The notes under the pieces were generated by a model. The model was not told where the DNA came from. It ran no database searches and saw nothing but the letters and a program-made list of their open reading frames with translations. Source: Anaerotruncus sp. MC2020 (GTDB taxonomy: Bacteria > Bacillota > Clostridia > Oscillospirales > Ruminococcaceae). From it: a DNA stretch of 64,000 nucleotides. This document shows positions 57,428 to 64,000 of the stretch, piece by piece (within the stretch, counting starts at the first letter, position 1; the number at the start of each line of letters is the position of its first letter). The position numbers were made by a program, and so were the translations under genes. Location of the stretch: positions 62,001-126,000 of the forward strand of contig JNKE01000017.1 in assembly GCA_000701945.1 (NCBI GenBank), in the 5' to 3' direction.

Positions 57428-58621
57428 TTAGTCAAGAACAGGGATGCAGGCAACAGCCTTTATCTCCTCCGCCTTAGCCTTAGCCTCATCGAATGTGAGG
57501 TCGTCCGCGGAGATGAAGGAGATGCCGTTCTCGTCCGTGTAAGCGCCCTCAACATCTATATTGCTGTCGGCGGGCACGCGGAAGTACCACTTTGTCGTGA
57601 GCGCATCCACAGGAGCAACAAAGCTGTTATCGCTCGAGGACTCCCACGACTGCGAGAACACCGTAACCTTGTGCTTTACGGCTTCGATGACATCAGCCAG
57701 AACAGCGCTTGCCGTCGGGAGCTTTCCTGCGCCTCTGCCGTAGAACATCGCCTGGTCTATGCCGTCGCCGTACACGAGCACGGCGTTGAATACGTCATTA
57801 ACTCCCGCCATGATGTTCTCGTGAGGCACGAGCATGGGCATAACAACGGGGAGAATACGTCCGTCAGCGAGACGTCTCACGGAAGCGATGAGCTTGATAG
57901 CGTGTCCGAGGATATCAGCCGCGGCAACGTCAGCGAGGTCGACCTCGGAAATACCCTTGGTGAAGACGTCCTTGGGATATACGTGCTTGCCGAAGACGAG
58001 AGACGAGATAATGCATATCTTGCGGCACGCGTCGTGACCCTCAACGTCAGCCGTCGGGTCTTTTTCAGCGTAGCCGAGCTTCTGCGCGAGCGCGAGAGCG
58101 TCCGCGAACGACATATTGTCGTTGTACATCTTCGTGAGGATGAAGTTGGTCGTGCCGTTGAGTATACCCGCGACCTTGTCGATGTCGTTAGCCGCGAGAC
58201 AGCGGTGGAGCGGGCGGATTATCGGGATAGCGCCGCCGACGCTCGCCTCGAAGAAGAAGTTGCAGTTGTGAGCCTTTGCCGTCGCGAGGAGGATATCGCC
58301 TTTTTCAGCGACGAGCTCCTTGTTTGACGTGGAAACGCTCTTGCCCTTCTCGAGACAGGACTTAACGAACGTGAAAGCGGGCTCAACTCCGCCCATGCAC
58401 TCGGCAACAGCAGTTACCTCGTCGTCGTTGAGGATGTCGTTGAAGTCCTTGGTGAATTTATCCTTATACGGTGAATCGGGGAAATCGCGGAGGTCGAGGA
58501 TATACTTGATATCCATTTCCGTGCCCGCGCGATGCTCGATGCTCTTCTTGTTCTTGTAGAAGAGCTCGACAACGCCCGAGCCGACTACACCGTGACCTAA
58601 TACTGCAAATTTGACTGACAT
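57428..58621 (-). CDS. hom: Homoserine dehydrogenase
   Basis: The 397-residue enzyme reduces aspartate semialdehyde to homoserine, on the path to threonine and methionine. The Rossmann motif is VLGHGVVGSGVVELF near 7-21, and STSNKELVAEKGD lies near 102-114. The catalytic block is LGYAEKDPTADVEGHDACRK near 182-201. The last part is shorter than in hom genes with an ACT regulatory domain; instead an ACT-domain protein is encoded just upstream. The start at MSVKFAV follows CGGAGGTTTTCAT. Confidence 0.92.
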   Translation of the reverse strand: MSVKFAVLGHGVVGSGVVELFYKNKKSIEHRAGTEMDIKYILDLRDFPDSPYKDKFTKDFNDILNDDEVTAVAECMGGVEPAFTFVKSCLEKGKSVSTSNKELVAEKGDILLATAKAHNCNFFFEASVGGAIPIIRPLHRCLAANDIDKVAGILNGTTNFILTKMYNDNMSFADALALAQKLGYAEKDPTADVEGHDACRKICIISSLVFGKHVYPKDVFTKGISEVDLADVAAADILGHAIKLIASVRRLADGRILPVVMPMLVPHENIMAGVNDVFNAVLVYGDGIDQAMFYGRGAGKLPTASAVLADVIEAVKHKVTVFSQSWESSSDNSFVAPVDALTTKWYFRVPADSNIDVEGAYTDENGISFISADDLTFDEAKAKAEEIKAVACIPVLD

Positions 58622-58638
58622 ATGAAAACCTCCGTGTA

Positions 58639-59082
58639 TCATTCGGCGGAGAGGACTTTTGCCTCAAGCACGCCGTCAAGTTCTGTTATCGAGTTAAGGG
58701 CTGTGAGCTCGTCGGGGGAAGCGTCCGCCATTCTCAGCGAGATGTTGACCGTAGCCGCTCCGTCGACGGGAATGCTCTGATTGACCGTGAGTATATTTGC
58801 GTCGAGCCCGTGCAGGAAGACCAGCACGCTCGAAAGGACGCCAGGGCTGTCGCTCAGAAGCAGGTAGAGGTTGACTATCCTGCGGTTGAAGAGCTCCTCA
58901 TAGGAAAAGACGCTGTCCTTGTATTTATAGTAGGCACTGCGGGAGATACCCACGCGTTTGCAGGCGGACGCGAAGCTTTTCTCGCCCTTCTGCGCCATGA
59001 GCTTTTTTACCTCGAGCACCTTAGTGAAAACGTCGGGAAGTATCATCGCGTCGACCACGATGAGCTGTGACCTTTTTTCCAT
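58639..59082 (-). CDS. ACT-domain regulatory protein (PheB/UPF0735-like)
   Basis: The 147-residue protein has an N-terminal helix-turn-helix-like part (ASACKRVGISRSAYYKYKD) and a C-terminal ACT domain (RIVNLYLLLSDSPGVLSSVL near 68-87, ending VLEAKVL). Such PheB-type proteins are often encoded beside hom in Firmicutes. They may bind an amino acid to control the pathway. It is the first gene of the unit, 17 bp upstream of hom. Its promoter TTGACA-N17-TATAGT lies about 70 bp upstream. Confidence 0.88.
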   Translation of the reverse strand: MEKRSQLIVVDAMILPDVFTKVLEVKKLMAQKGEKSFASACKRVGISRSAYYKYKDSVFSYEELFNRRIVNLYLLLSDSPGVLSSVLVFLHGLDANILTVNQSIPVDGAATVNISLRMADASPDELTALNSITELDGVLEAKVLSAE

Positions 59083-59144
59083 AGCAATTCTCCCTTAACT
59101 GAAAAATCGTCCGCCGTAGACGAACAACTGTACATTGTATATCT

Positions 59145-59173
59145 ACTATACCATGTTTTGAGGAGTTTGTCAA
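59145..59173 (-). promoter_or_regulatory. Promoter of the ACT-hom unit
   Basis: TTGACA-N17-TATAGT on the minus strand. Confidence 0.8.
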
Positions 59174-59211
59174 GTGTTAAATGTTATTTTTTAGTCAAAC
59201 TTGTATAATTA

Positions 59212-59540
59212 TGTAGGGGACGACCCCCTCGGCGTCCCGCGCCTTCCACATTTGTTTGCGGCAACATTCTGTAGGGGACTGCGTTTTCGGTGCCCAAAAT
59301 TGATAGTCAGTCTACAACCCTGACGTAACGTCAGGGTTTGGTTTTACAAAAATGTAGGGGCGCATTCCGTGCGCCCGATAATTGCCAAAAAATTCGCGGT
59401 CGAGCGGAACTTGCCCCTACAATCGGGCATTTAAACCATTCGTTTAATTTGCGGAACGCCGAGGGCGGCGTTCCCTACAATGCGTAGCCGTAAGCAATTT
59501 GTTGATTTGCGGGCGAGCGGAACTCGCCCCTACAAACGGT
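59212..59540. repeat. Cluster of REP-like palindromes
   Basis: At least five copies or part copies lie here in both directions: GTAGGGGACGACC (from 59214), GTAGGGGACTGCG (from 59271), TGTAGGGGCGCATTCCGTGCG (from 59353), a copy ending CTTGCCCCTACA near 59420, GGCGGCGTTCCCTACA near 59479 and CTCGCCCCTACA near 59535. A CCCTGACG-TAA-CGTCAGGG hairpin lies among them near 59317-59335. No coding frame is present. Confidence 0.85.
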
Positions 59541-59578
59541 AAAGAAATCAATTAAGCACGCAAACTTGCGTCCCGCAC

Positions 59579-59607
59579 TTGCATTTCTGCGCGGGAAGTG
59601 CTATAAT
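59579..59607 (+). promoter_or_regulatory. Promoter of the COG0523 gene pair
   Basis: TTGCAT-N17-TATAAT, 42 bp upstream of the start codon. Confidence 0.75.
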
Positions 59608-59648
59608 ATAATATTGTGTAAAGAATTTTTAGAAAGAAGTGTTTCACT

Positions 59649-60740
59649 ATGACTAAAATTACCATATTCTCGGGCTTCCTCGGCGCAGGCAAGACCACGC
59701 TCATCAAGAAGCTCATCAACGAGGGCTACAAGGGCGAAAAGCTCGTCCTCATCGAGAACGAGTTCGGTCAGATAGGCATCGACGGCGGCTTCCTCAAGGA
59801 CGCAGGCATCGAGATAACCGAGATGAATTCGGGCTGTATCTGCTGCTCACTCGTCGGTGACTTCGGCAAGGCTCTCGTGAAGGTGCTTGACGAGTACCAC
59901 CCCGACCGCATCCTCATCGAGCCCTCGGGCGTAGGCAAGCTCAGCGACGTCATCAACGCTGTACGCAACATCGACGCTCACGACGTTGAGCTCGACGGCT
60001 TCACTACGGTCGTTGACGCCAAGAAGTGCAAGATGTACCACAAGAATTTCGGCGAATTCTTCAACAATCAGATAGAGTACGCAAGCTGCGTTATCCTCAG
60101 CCATACCGCGGGTCTCTCGCAGGAGAAGCTCGGCGAGGCTGTTGAGCTCATTCGCGGGCTCAACAAGGAGGCTCCCGTGGTAACTACCGAGTGGGACGAG
60201 CTCACGGGCGGTCAGCTCGTTGACGCTATGACGCAGAAGAACACGCTCAGCGACGAGCTCAAGGCACTGCTCGACGAAGCTAACCACCACCATGAGCATC
60301 ATCATCACGACCACGATGATGACGAGCATGACCATGAGCACGAGCATGAACATCATCACGACCACGACCATGACCACGAGCACCACCACGACCACGGTCC
60401 CGACTGCACCTGCGGCTGTCACGACCATGACCACGACCACGAGCATCATCATCACCACGCCGACGAGGTGTTCACCAGCTGGGGCGCCGAGACTCCCCGC
60501 CCGTACACTGTCGAGGCTATAACTGCCGCTCTCGAGGCTCTGTCCGACGAGGCGACCTACGGTATCGTGCTCCGTGCAAAGGGCATAGTTGCGGGCGAGG
60601 ACGGTCAGTGGATACACTTCGATTACGTTCCAGGAGTGCCCGACGTAAGACACGGAAGCGCCGAGACTACGGGCAGACTTTGCGTCATCGGCTCCAAGCT
60701 CAATGAGGAAGCCGTTGCTAAGCTGTTCTGCGTAGAATAA
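59649..60740 (+). CDS. COG0523 (CobW/ZNG1-like) GTPase with His-rich loop
   Basis: The 363-residue protein has Walker A SGFLGAGKTTLIKKL near 8-22, the metal motif GCICC near 63-67 and ENEFGQIGID near 36-45. LSHTAGLSQEKL lies near 150, the group's variant of the NKxD motif. A C-terminal CobW domain is separated by a His/Asp-rich stretch of about 60 residues (near 214-275). It has over thirty histidines and a CTCGCH motif. This fits metallochaperones that pass zinc or another metal to target enzymes. It starts behind AAAGAAGTGTTTCACT. The second COG0523 gene lies 10 bp downstream. Confidence 0.9.
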   Translation: MTKITIFSGFLGAGKTTLIKKLINEGYKGEKLVLIENEFGQIGIDGGFLKDAGIEITEMNSGCICCSLVGDFGKALVKVLDEYHPDRILIEPSGVGKLSDVINAVRNIDAHDVELDGFTTVVDAKKCKMYHKNFGEFFNNQIEYASCVILSHTAGLSQEKLGEAVELIRGLNKEAPVVTTEWDELTGGQLVDAMTQKNTLSDELKALLDEANHHHEHHHHDHDDDEHDHEHEHEHHHDHDHDHEHHHDHGPDCTCGCHDHDHDHEHHHHHADEVFTSWGAETPRPYTVEAITAALEALSDEATYGIVLRAKGIVAGEDGQWIHFDYVPGVPDVRHGSAETTGRLCVIGSKLNEEAVAKLFCVE

Positions 60741-60750
60741 GGAGGAAACC

Positions 60751-61716
60751 ATGCCTAAGAATCAGCAGGAGCCCATTCCCGTTTACCTGTTCCTCGGCTT
60801 CCTCGAATCGGGAAAGACAAAGTTCATACAGGAAACGCTCGAGGACAAGCGCTTCAACAACGGCGAGAGGACGCTTCTCCTCGTCTTCGAGGAGGGCATC
60901 GAGGAGTACGACCCGTCGCGCTTTGCGAAAAAGGGCGTCGTTGAGATGCGCAGTATCGAGTCCAAGGAAGAAATGACTATCGCGAACCTCGCAAGGCTTG
61001 CGTTTGAGACTAATGCCGAGCGTGTGGTAGTCGAGTACAACGGTATGTGGAATGCCGCCGACCTCTTCCAGAATATGCCGCAGAACTGGGCTGTGGCGCA
61101 GGTGATGTTCTTCGCGGACGCCACCACCTTCCTCAACTATAACGCCAATATGCGCAGTCTCGTCGTGGACAAGCTCAACCTCTGCGAGCTTGCCGTGTTC
61201 AACCGCTTCGACAAGAGCTTCGATGTAAAGGAGTTCCACCAGATAGTCAGGGGAGTCAGCCGCCGTACCGAGATATGCTACGAATACAACGACGGACAGG
61301 TCGCCTACGACGACATCGAGGACCCGCTCCCGTTCGACGTCGAGGCTGATAACATAGTGATAAAGGACGAGGACTTTGCCCTCTGGTACCGCGACATAAT
61401 GGAGGACCCCGCCAAGTACGACGGCAAGACTGTGACCTTCAAGGGGCTTGCCGCAAAGAACAAGAAGTTTCCTGACGGCTGCTTCGCGCTCGGCAGGCAT
61501 ATCATGACCTGCTGCGTCGAGGATATCCAGTACTGCTGGGCAGTCGCGGAGTGGGATACGCCGTTCGAGCCGCGTCAGCCCAAGCATTGGGTGAACGTGA
61601 CCGCGAAGATAAGCGTGCAGAAGCACAAGCTCTACAAGGGCGCGGGACCTGTTCTGCGCGTTATCGCACTAGCGGACGCTGCTCCGCCCGAGAAGGAAGT
61701 CGCGACGTTCTATTGA
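60751..61716 (+). CDS. COG0523-like GTPase fused to a YcgQ/DUF1980-like domain
   Basis: The 321-residue protein starts with a CobW-type GTPase whose Walker A is diverged (LGFLESGKTKFIQETL near 14-29) and which lacks the CxCC metal motif. From about residue 205, YDGKTVTFKGLAAKNKKFPD, GRHIMTCCVEDIQ and HWVNVTAKI resemble the C-terminal OB-like domain of YcgQ (DUF1980/TIGR03943). YcgQ is a partner of the YcgR permease in zinc-linked operons. The MTCC pair may bind metal. It follows the His-rich GTPase by 10 bp (AAGGAGGAAACC). I infer a metal-handling pair. Confidence 0.75.
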   Translation: MPKNQQEPIPVYLFLGFLESGKTKFIQETLEDKRFNNGERTLLLVFEEGIEEYDPSRFAKKGVVEMRSIESKEEMTIANLARLAFETNAERVVVEYNGMWNAADLFQNMPQNWAVAQVMFFADATTFLNYNANMRSLVVDKLNLCELAVFNRFDKSFDVKEFHQIVRGVSRRTEICYEYNDGQVAYDDIEDPLPFDVEADNIVIKDEDFALWYRDIMEDPAKYDGKTVTFKGLAAKNKKFPDGCFALGRHIMTCCVEDIQYCWAVAEWDTPFEPRQPKHWVNVTAKISVQKHKLYKGAGPVLRVIALADAAPPEKEVATFY

Positions 61717-61841
61717 TAAGCCGCGCGGAGATTGCTGCCGCCTAAAATCACTTGCGGATACAAATCCGAAAGTTTCGCGCTGAAGTCGTTTCGGAACGGC
61801 GGTCGTACCCGCGAATCATACACATTAAAAGGAGAATCGCT

Positions 61842-62648
61842 ATGAGCAAGATAAACATTGGCTTCATCGGTACAGGTAATATGGGTACCGCTATAATCAA
61901 GGGCATCGCAGGCAGCCCCAAGGCTTCCGAGATATCCCTCTTCGCCTTCGACCCCGATACAGCTAAGGTCAGCGCTCTCGCCGAGTTCGGCGTGACTGCG
62001 TGCGGCAGCGAGGCTGAGCTCGCTGAAAAGTGCGGCTTCATTTTCCTCGCAGTTAAGCCGCAGGTCATCGAGGGCGTCATCGAGGCGGCTGCTCCCGCTG
62101 TGACAGCTGACAAGGTCATCATCTCCATTGCGGCGGGCATATCGGACGAGTTCATCGCCTCCAAGACTATCCCCGACGCAAAGGTCATACTCGTTATGCC
62201 CAATACTCCGCTCCTCCTCGGCGAGGGAGCTTCCGCACTCTCGCGCAATGAGAGAGTTACTGACGAGGAGTTCGAGCTCATTCTCGGCGTGTTCCGCTCA
62301 TGCGGAAAGGCAGCCGTTGTTCCCAAGGACAAGATGAAGGAGATAATCGCCATAAATGGCAGCAGTCCCGCGTTCATCTACCTCTTTGCAAAGGCTTTCA
62401 TCGACTATGCCGCAGCTGAGGGCATCGACACCGCTGCTGCTACCGAGCTGTTCAGTCAGAGCCTCATCGGCTCAGCGAAGATGATAACCGATTCGGGCTA
62501 CAGCATCGCCGAGCTCATCAAAATGGTATCGTCTCCCGGCGGCACTACTCTCGCTGGTCTCGACAGACTCTACGAGGGCAAGCTCGAGGACACCGTCAAG
62601 AACTGCTGCGAGAGCTGCACAAAACGTGCTTATGAGCTCTCCAAGTAA
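61842..62648 (+). CDS. proC: Pyrroline-5-carboxylate reductase
   Basis: The 268-residue enzyme reduces pyrroline-5-carboxylate to proline with NAD(P)H. The Rossmann start is NIGFIGTGNMGTAIIKGI near 4-21. FLAVKPQVIEGV lies near 68-79, and the catalytic C-terminal block KMVSSPGGTTLAGLDRLYEG near 226-245 is typical. The start at MSKINIG follows AAAGGAGAATCGCT; the longer upstream frame is not supported. proA and proB are not in the window. Confidence 0.94.
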   Translation: MSKINIGFIGTGNMGTAIIKGIAGSPKASEISLFAFDPDTAKVSALAEFGVTACGSEAELAEKCGFIFLAVKPQVIEGVIEAAAPAVTADKVIISIAAGISDEFIASKTIPDAKVILVMPNTPLLLGEGASALSRNERVTDEEFELILGVFRSCGKAAVVPKDKMKEIIAINGSSPAFIYLFAKAFIDYAAAEGIDTAAATELFSQSLIGSAKMITDSGYSIAELIKMVSSPGGTTLAGLDRLYEGKLEDTVKNCCESCTKRAYELSK

Positions 62649-62702
62649 AGCGGCATAAAACTTGTCCGCTCCGCATATCCTTGAATGAAAGGAAGATGCG
62701 GA

Positions 62703-63287
62703 ATGAAACACATAAAATATATCCCTGCCCGCGGTAAAGGAACAGGCTTCATGCTGATGTGCGCGGCTTGTGCTGCGGGAGTCGGCATTGGCTCGCTGCC
62801 CGCTGTCGGCGCGGACTGCCCGTGGGTACATCAGTACCTCTCGCCCTCGCTTTGCGGGGACACCGTATTCGCAATATTCACGCGGACGCTGCTGTCGTCG
62901 CTGCTGTTCCTTGCAGCAGCTTTCCTCTCGGGGATGTTCGTGCTCGGACAGCCTGTCGGAGCGGCTCTCCTCGTGTATCGCGGAGTCGGCGTCGGTGCGT
63001 CGGTATCGGCTGCGTATGCGGCGGGAGGACTGCGGGCTCTGCCTGCGGTAGCCGTCCTGATACTGCCGTATTCGCTCGCGGAGCTGTTTGTCGCAGCTGT
63101 TTCGGTCAGGGAGGTCATACGCTCGTCTAACTGTCTGCTCGCATATTGGGGCGGCGACGGTAAGCGAAGCTCCGAGCACAGCGGCTTTAGGCTGTACTGC
63201 GCGAAATTTGCCGTGCTCGCGCTCATTTCATTTATAATCTCACTTGCAGTTCCTCTGATGAGCTATATCCTCGGAGGTCTGCTCTAA
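62703..63287 (+). CDS. SpoIIM-like membrane protein
   Basis: The 194-residue protein has about five hydrophobic segments. The middle part, LFLAAAFLSGMFVLGQPVGA then LLVYRGVGVGASVSAAYAAG, resembles the stage II sporulation protein M fold, as does the following ILPYSLAELFVAAVSVRE stretch. SpoIIM helps remodel peptidoglycan during engulfment, but many SpoIIM-like proteins occur in non-sporulation settings. The start at MKHIKYI follows AAAGGAAGATGCGGA. The assignment rests on residue pattern only. Confidence 0.55.
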   Translation: MKHIKYIPARGKGTGFMLMCAACAAGVGIGSLPAVGADCPWVHQYLSPSLCGDTVFAIFTRTLLSSLLFLAAAFLSGMFVLGQPVGAALLVYRGVGVGASVSAAYAAGGLRALPAVAVLILPYSLAELFVAAVSVREVIRSSNCLLAYWGGDGKRSSEHSGFRLYCAKFAVLALISFIISLAVPLMSYILGGLL

Positions 63288-63302
63288 AACGGAGGATGTT
63301 TG

Positions 63303-64000
63303 ATGGGTCTGTTTTCAAGCAATTACGAGAGTGCAGGACCTGGTATCGCCAAAAATGCACCTAAGAAGACGGGTATTGCGCTCTTCTTCGACATATTCTT
63401 CAGGAAGTTCTGGCTGATGATAGGGCTGAATATCCTGTTCTTCATATTCACGCTTCCGCTGTGGGCGACGCTTCCTGTGATGTATTACGTCAGCAATGAG
63501 AAGGTCAGCCTTGCACTGGTAGTGCTCCTGCTGGTCGTCTTTGCTGTCAATCTCGGACCTGCCATTGCGGGAATATCAAAGGTCATCAGGCTGTTCCTGC
63601 TCGGACGGCATTCCTTCATCGTGCGCGATTTCTTCAAGGGCTACAAGCAGAACTTCGGCAAGGCGTGCGTGATAGGCATACTCGACATAATCGCCGCACT
63701 TTCGGCGTATGCGGGCTATAACGTCTACCCAGGCATGGCGGAGGTGTACGATACCAAGATTTTCTATGTGCCGCTGGTCATCACGTTCAGCGTGGCTATC
63801 GTCATATTGATGATGAATTATTACATCTTCCTCATGATGACGGCTACCGACCTCTCGATAAAGAATCTGATAAAGAATTCGTTCGCGCTCGCGTTCGTGT
63901 CGCTGAAGCAGAACATCATCACTACTATTGCGCTCGCGGTCATGCTGGTGCTGTACGGACTGCTGTTCATCTACCTCATGCCGCTCTTTATGCTGATGAT
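63303..64000 (+). CDS. DUF624 (YesL-like) membrane protein, partial
   Basis: The frame starts with ATG behind CGGAGGATGTTTG and runs open to the window end (232 codons seen). The N-terminus MGLFSSNYESAGPGIAKNAP is followed by KKTGIALFFDIFFRKFWLMI and several membrane segments. LGPAIAGISKVIRLFLLGRH and FFKGYKQNFGKACVIG match the YesL/DUF624 pattern. Family members sit in operons for sugar uptake or pectin breakdown, or with unknown roles. It lies 15 bp after the SpoIIM-like gene. Its C-terminus is outside the window. Confidence 0.82.
   Translation, partial: MGLFSSNYESAGPGIAKNAPKKTGIALFFDIFFRKFWLMIGLNILFFIFTLPLWATLPVMYYVSNEKVSLALVVLLLVVFAVNLGPAIAGISKVIRLFLLGRHSFIVRDFFKGYKQNFGKACVIGILDIIAALSAYAGYNVYPGMAEVYDTKIFYVPLVITFSVAIVILMMNYYIFLMMTATDLSIKNLIKNSFALAFVSLKQNIITTIALAVMLVLYGLLFIYLMPLFMLM

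Noticed and set aside
59847..60752. 301-codon open frame antisense to the His-rich GTPase
   Set aside because: Met/Val-rich low-complexity translation is the complement of the CAC/GAC histidine-aspartate repeats.

Overview
The window looks like a chromosomal segment of a Gram-positive, fibre-degrading gut or rumen anaerobe of the Ruminococcus / Oscillospiraceae type. This is an inference from gene content, not from a marker gene. Supporting signs are dockerin modules with long Thr-rich linkers, CE12- and CE1-type esterases, an NPKTG-type wall-sorting signal, ECF sigma/anti-sigma pairs, strong AGGAGG ribosome sites, and many TTGACA-N17-TATAAT promoters. No rRNA, tRNA or CRISPR array was seen.

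Region 1 (1-5.3 kb) is AT-richer and accessory. It carries an acetyltransferase, a truncated resolvase, two small element-type ORFs (one with an in-frame TGA), a DUF421 membrane protein, a Cu/Zn superoxide dismutase overlapping an amidase gene, a sigma-like protein and a 39-codon piece of a large serine recombinase. It ends with an apparent free-standing small RNA of about 185 nt holding three 35-nt repeats between a perfect promoter and a perfect terminator.

Region 2 (5.4-22 kb) holds a frameshifted dockerin-esterase, a peptide deformylase-like protein, a HAD phosphatase, a Fic toxin with a 56-aa VbhA-like antitoxin, and a LexA-boxed Y-family polymerase operon. It continues with a MATE exporter, a wall-anchored metallophosphoesterase, an orphan NarL-type kinase, an ABC exporter, an ECF sigma/anti-sigma pair and a solute-binding lipoprotein.

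Region 3 (22-37 kb) begins with a VTC / DUF4956 / CotH operon. An ECF sigma / zinc anti-sigma / DUF4097 operon follows, then two OmpR-type two-component systems. The second of these lies just downstream of a BceAB-like ABC transporter. A GH25 muramidase closes the region.

Region 4 (37.7-41 kb) is the queuosine precursor cluster queD-queE-folE-queC-queF, read leftward from a leader that looks like a preQ1 riboswitch with an attenuator. Region 5 (41-47 kb) has a third two-component system with an unknown third gene, a C39-like lipoprotein and two tandem RadC-type proteins.

Region 6 (47-64 kb) has a 1226-residue double esterase with an internal dockerin, a flippase, an EF-G paralogue, a second ECF/anti-sigma pair whose promoter motif matches that of the 26.4-kb operon, a lipoprotein, homoserine dehydrogenase with an ACT-domain protein, two COG0523 metallochaperone-type genes (the second with a YcgQ-like C-terminus), proC, a SpoIIM-like membrane protein and a DUF624 gene cut by the window end. 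Dispersed palindromes of the form TGTAGGGG...CCCCTACA occur in at least six intergenic gaps.
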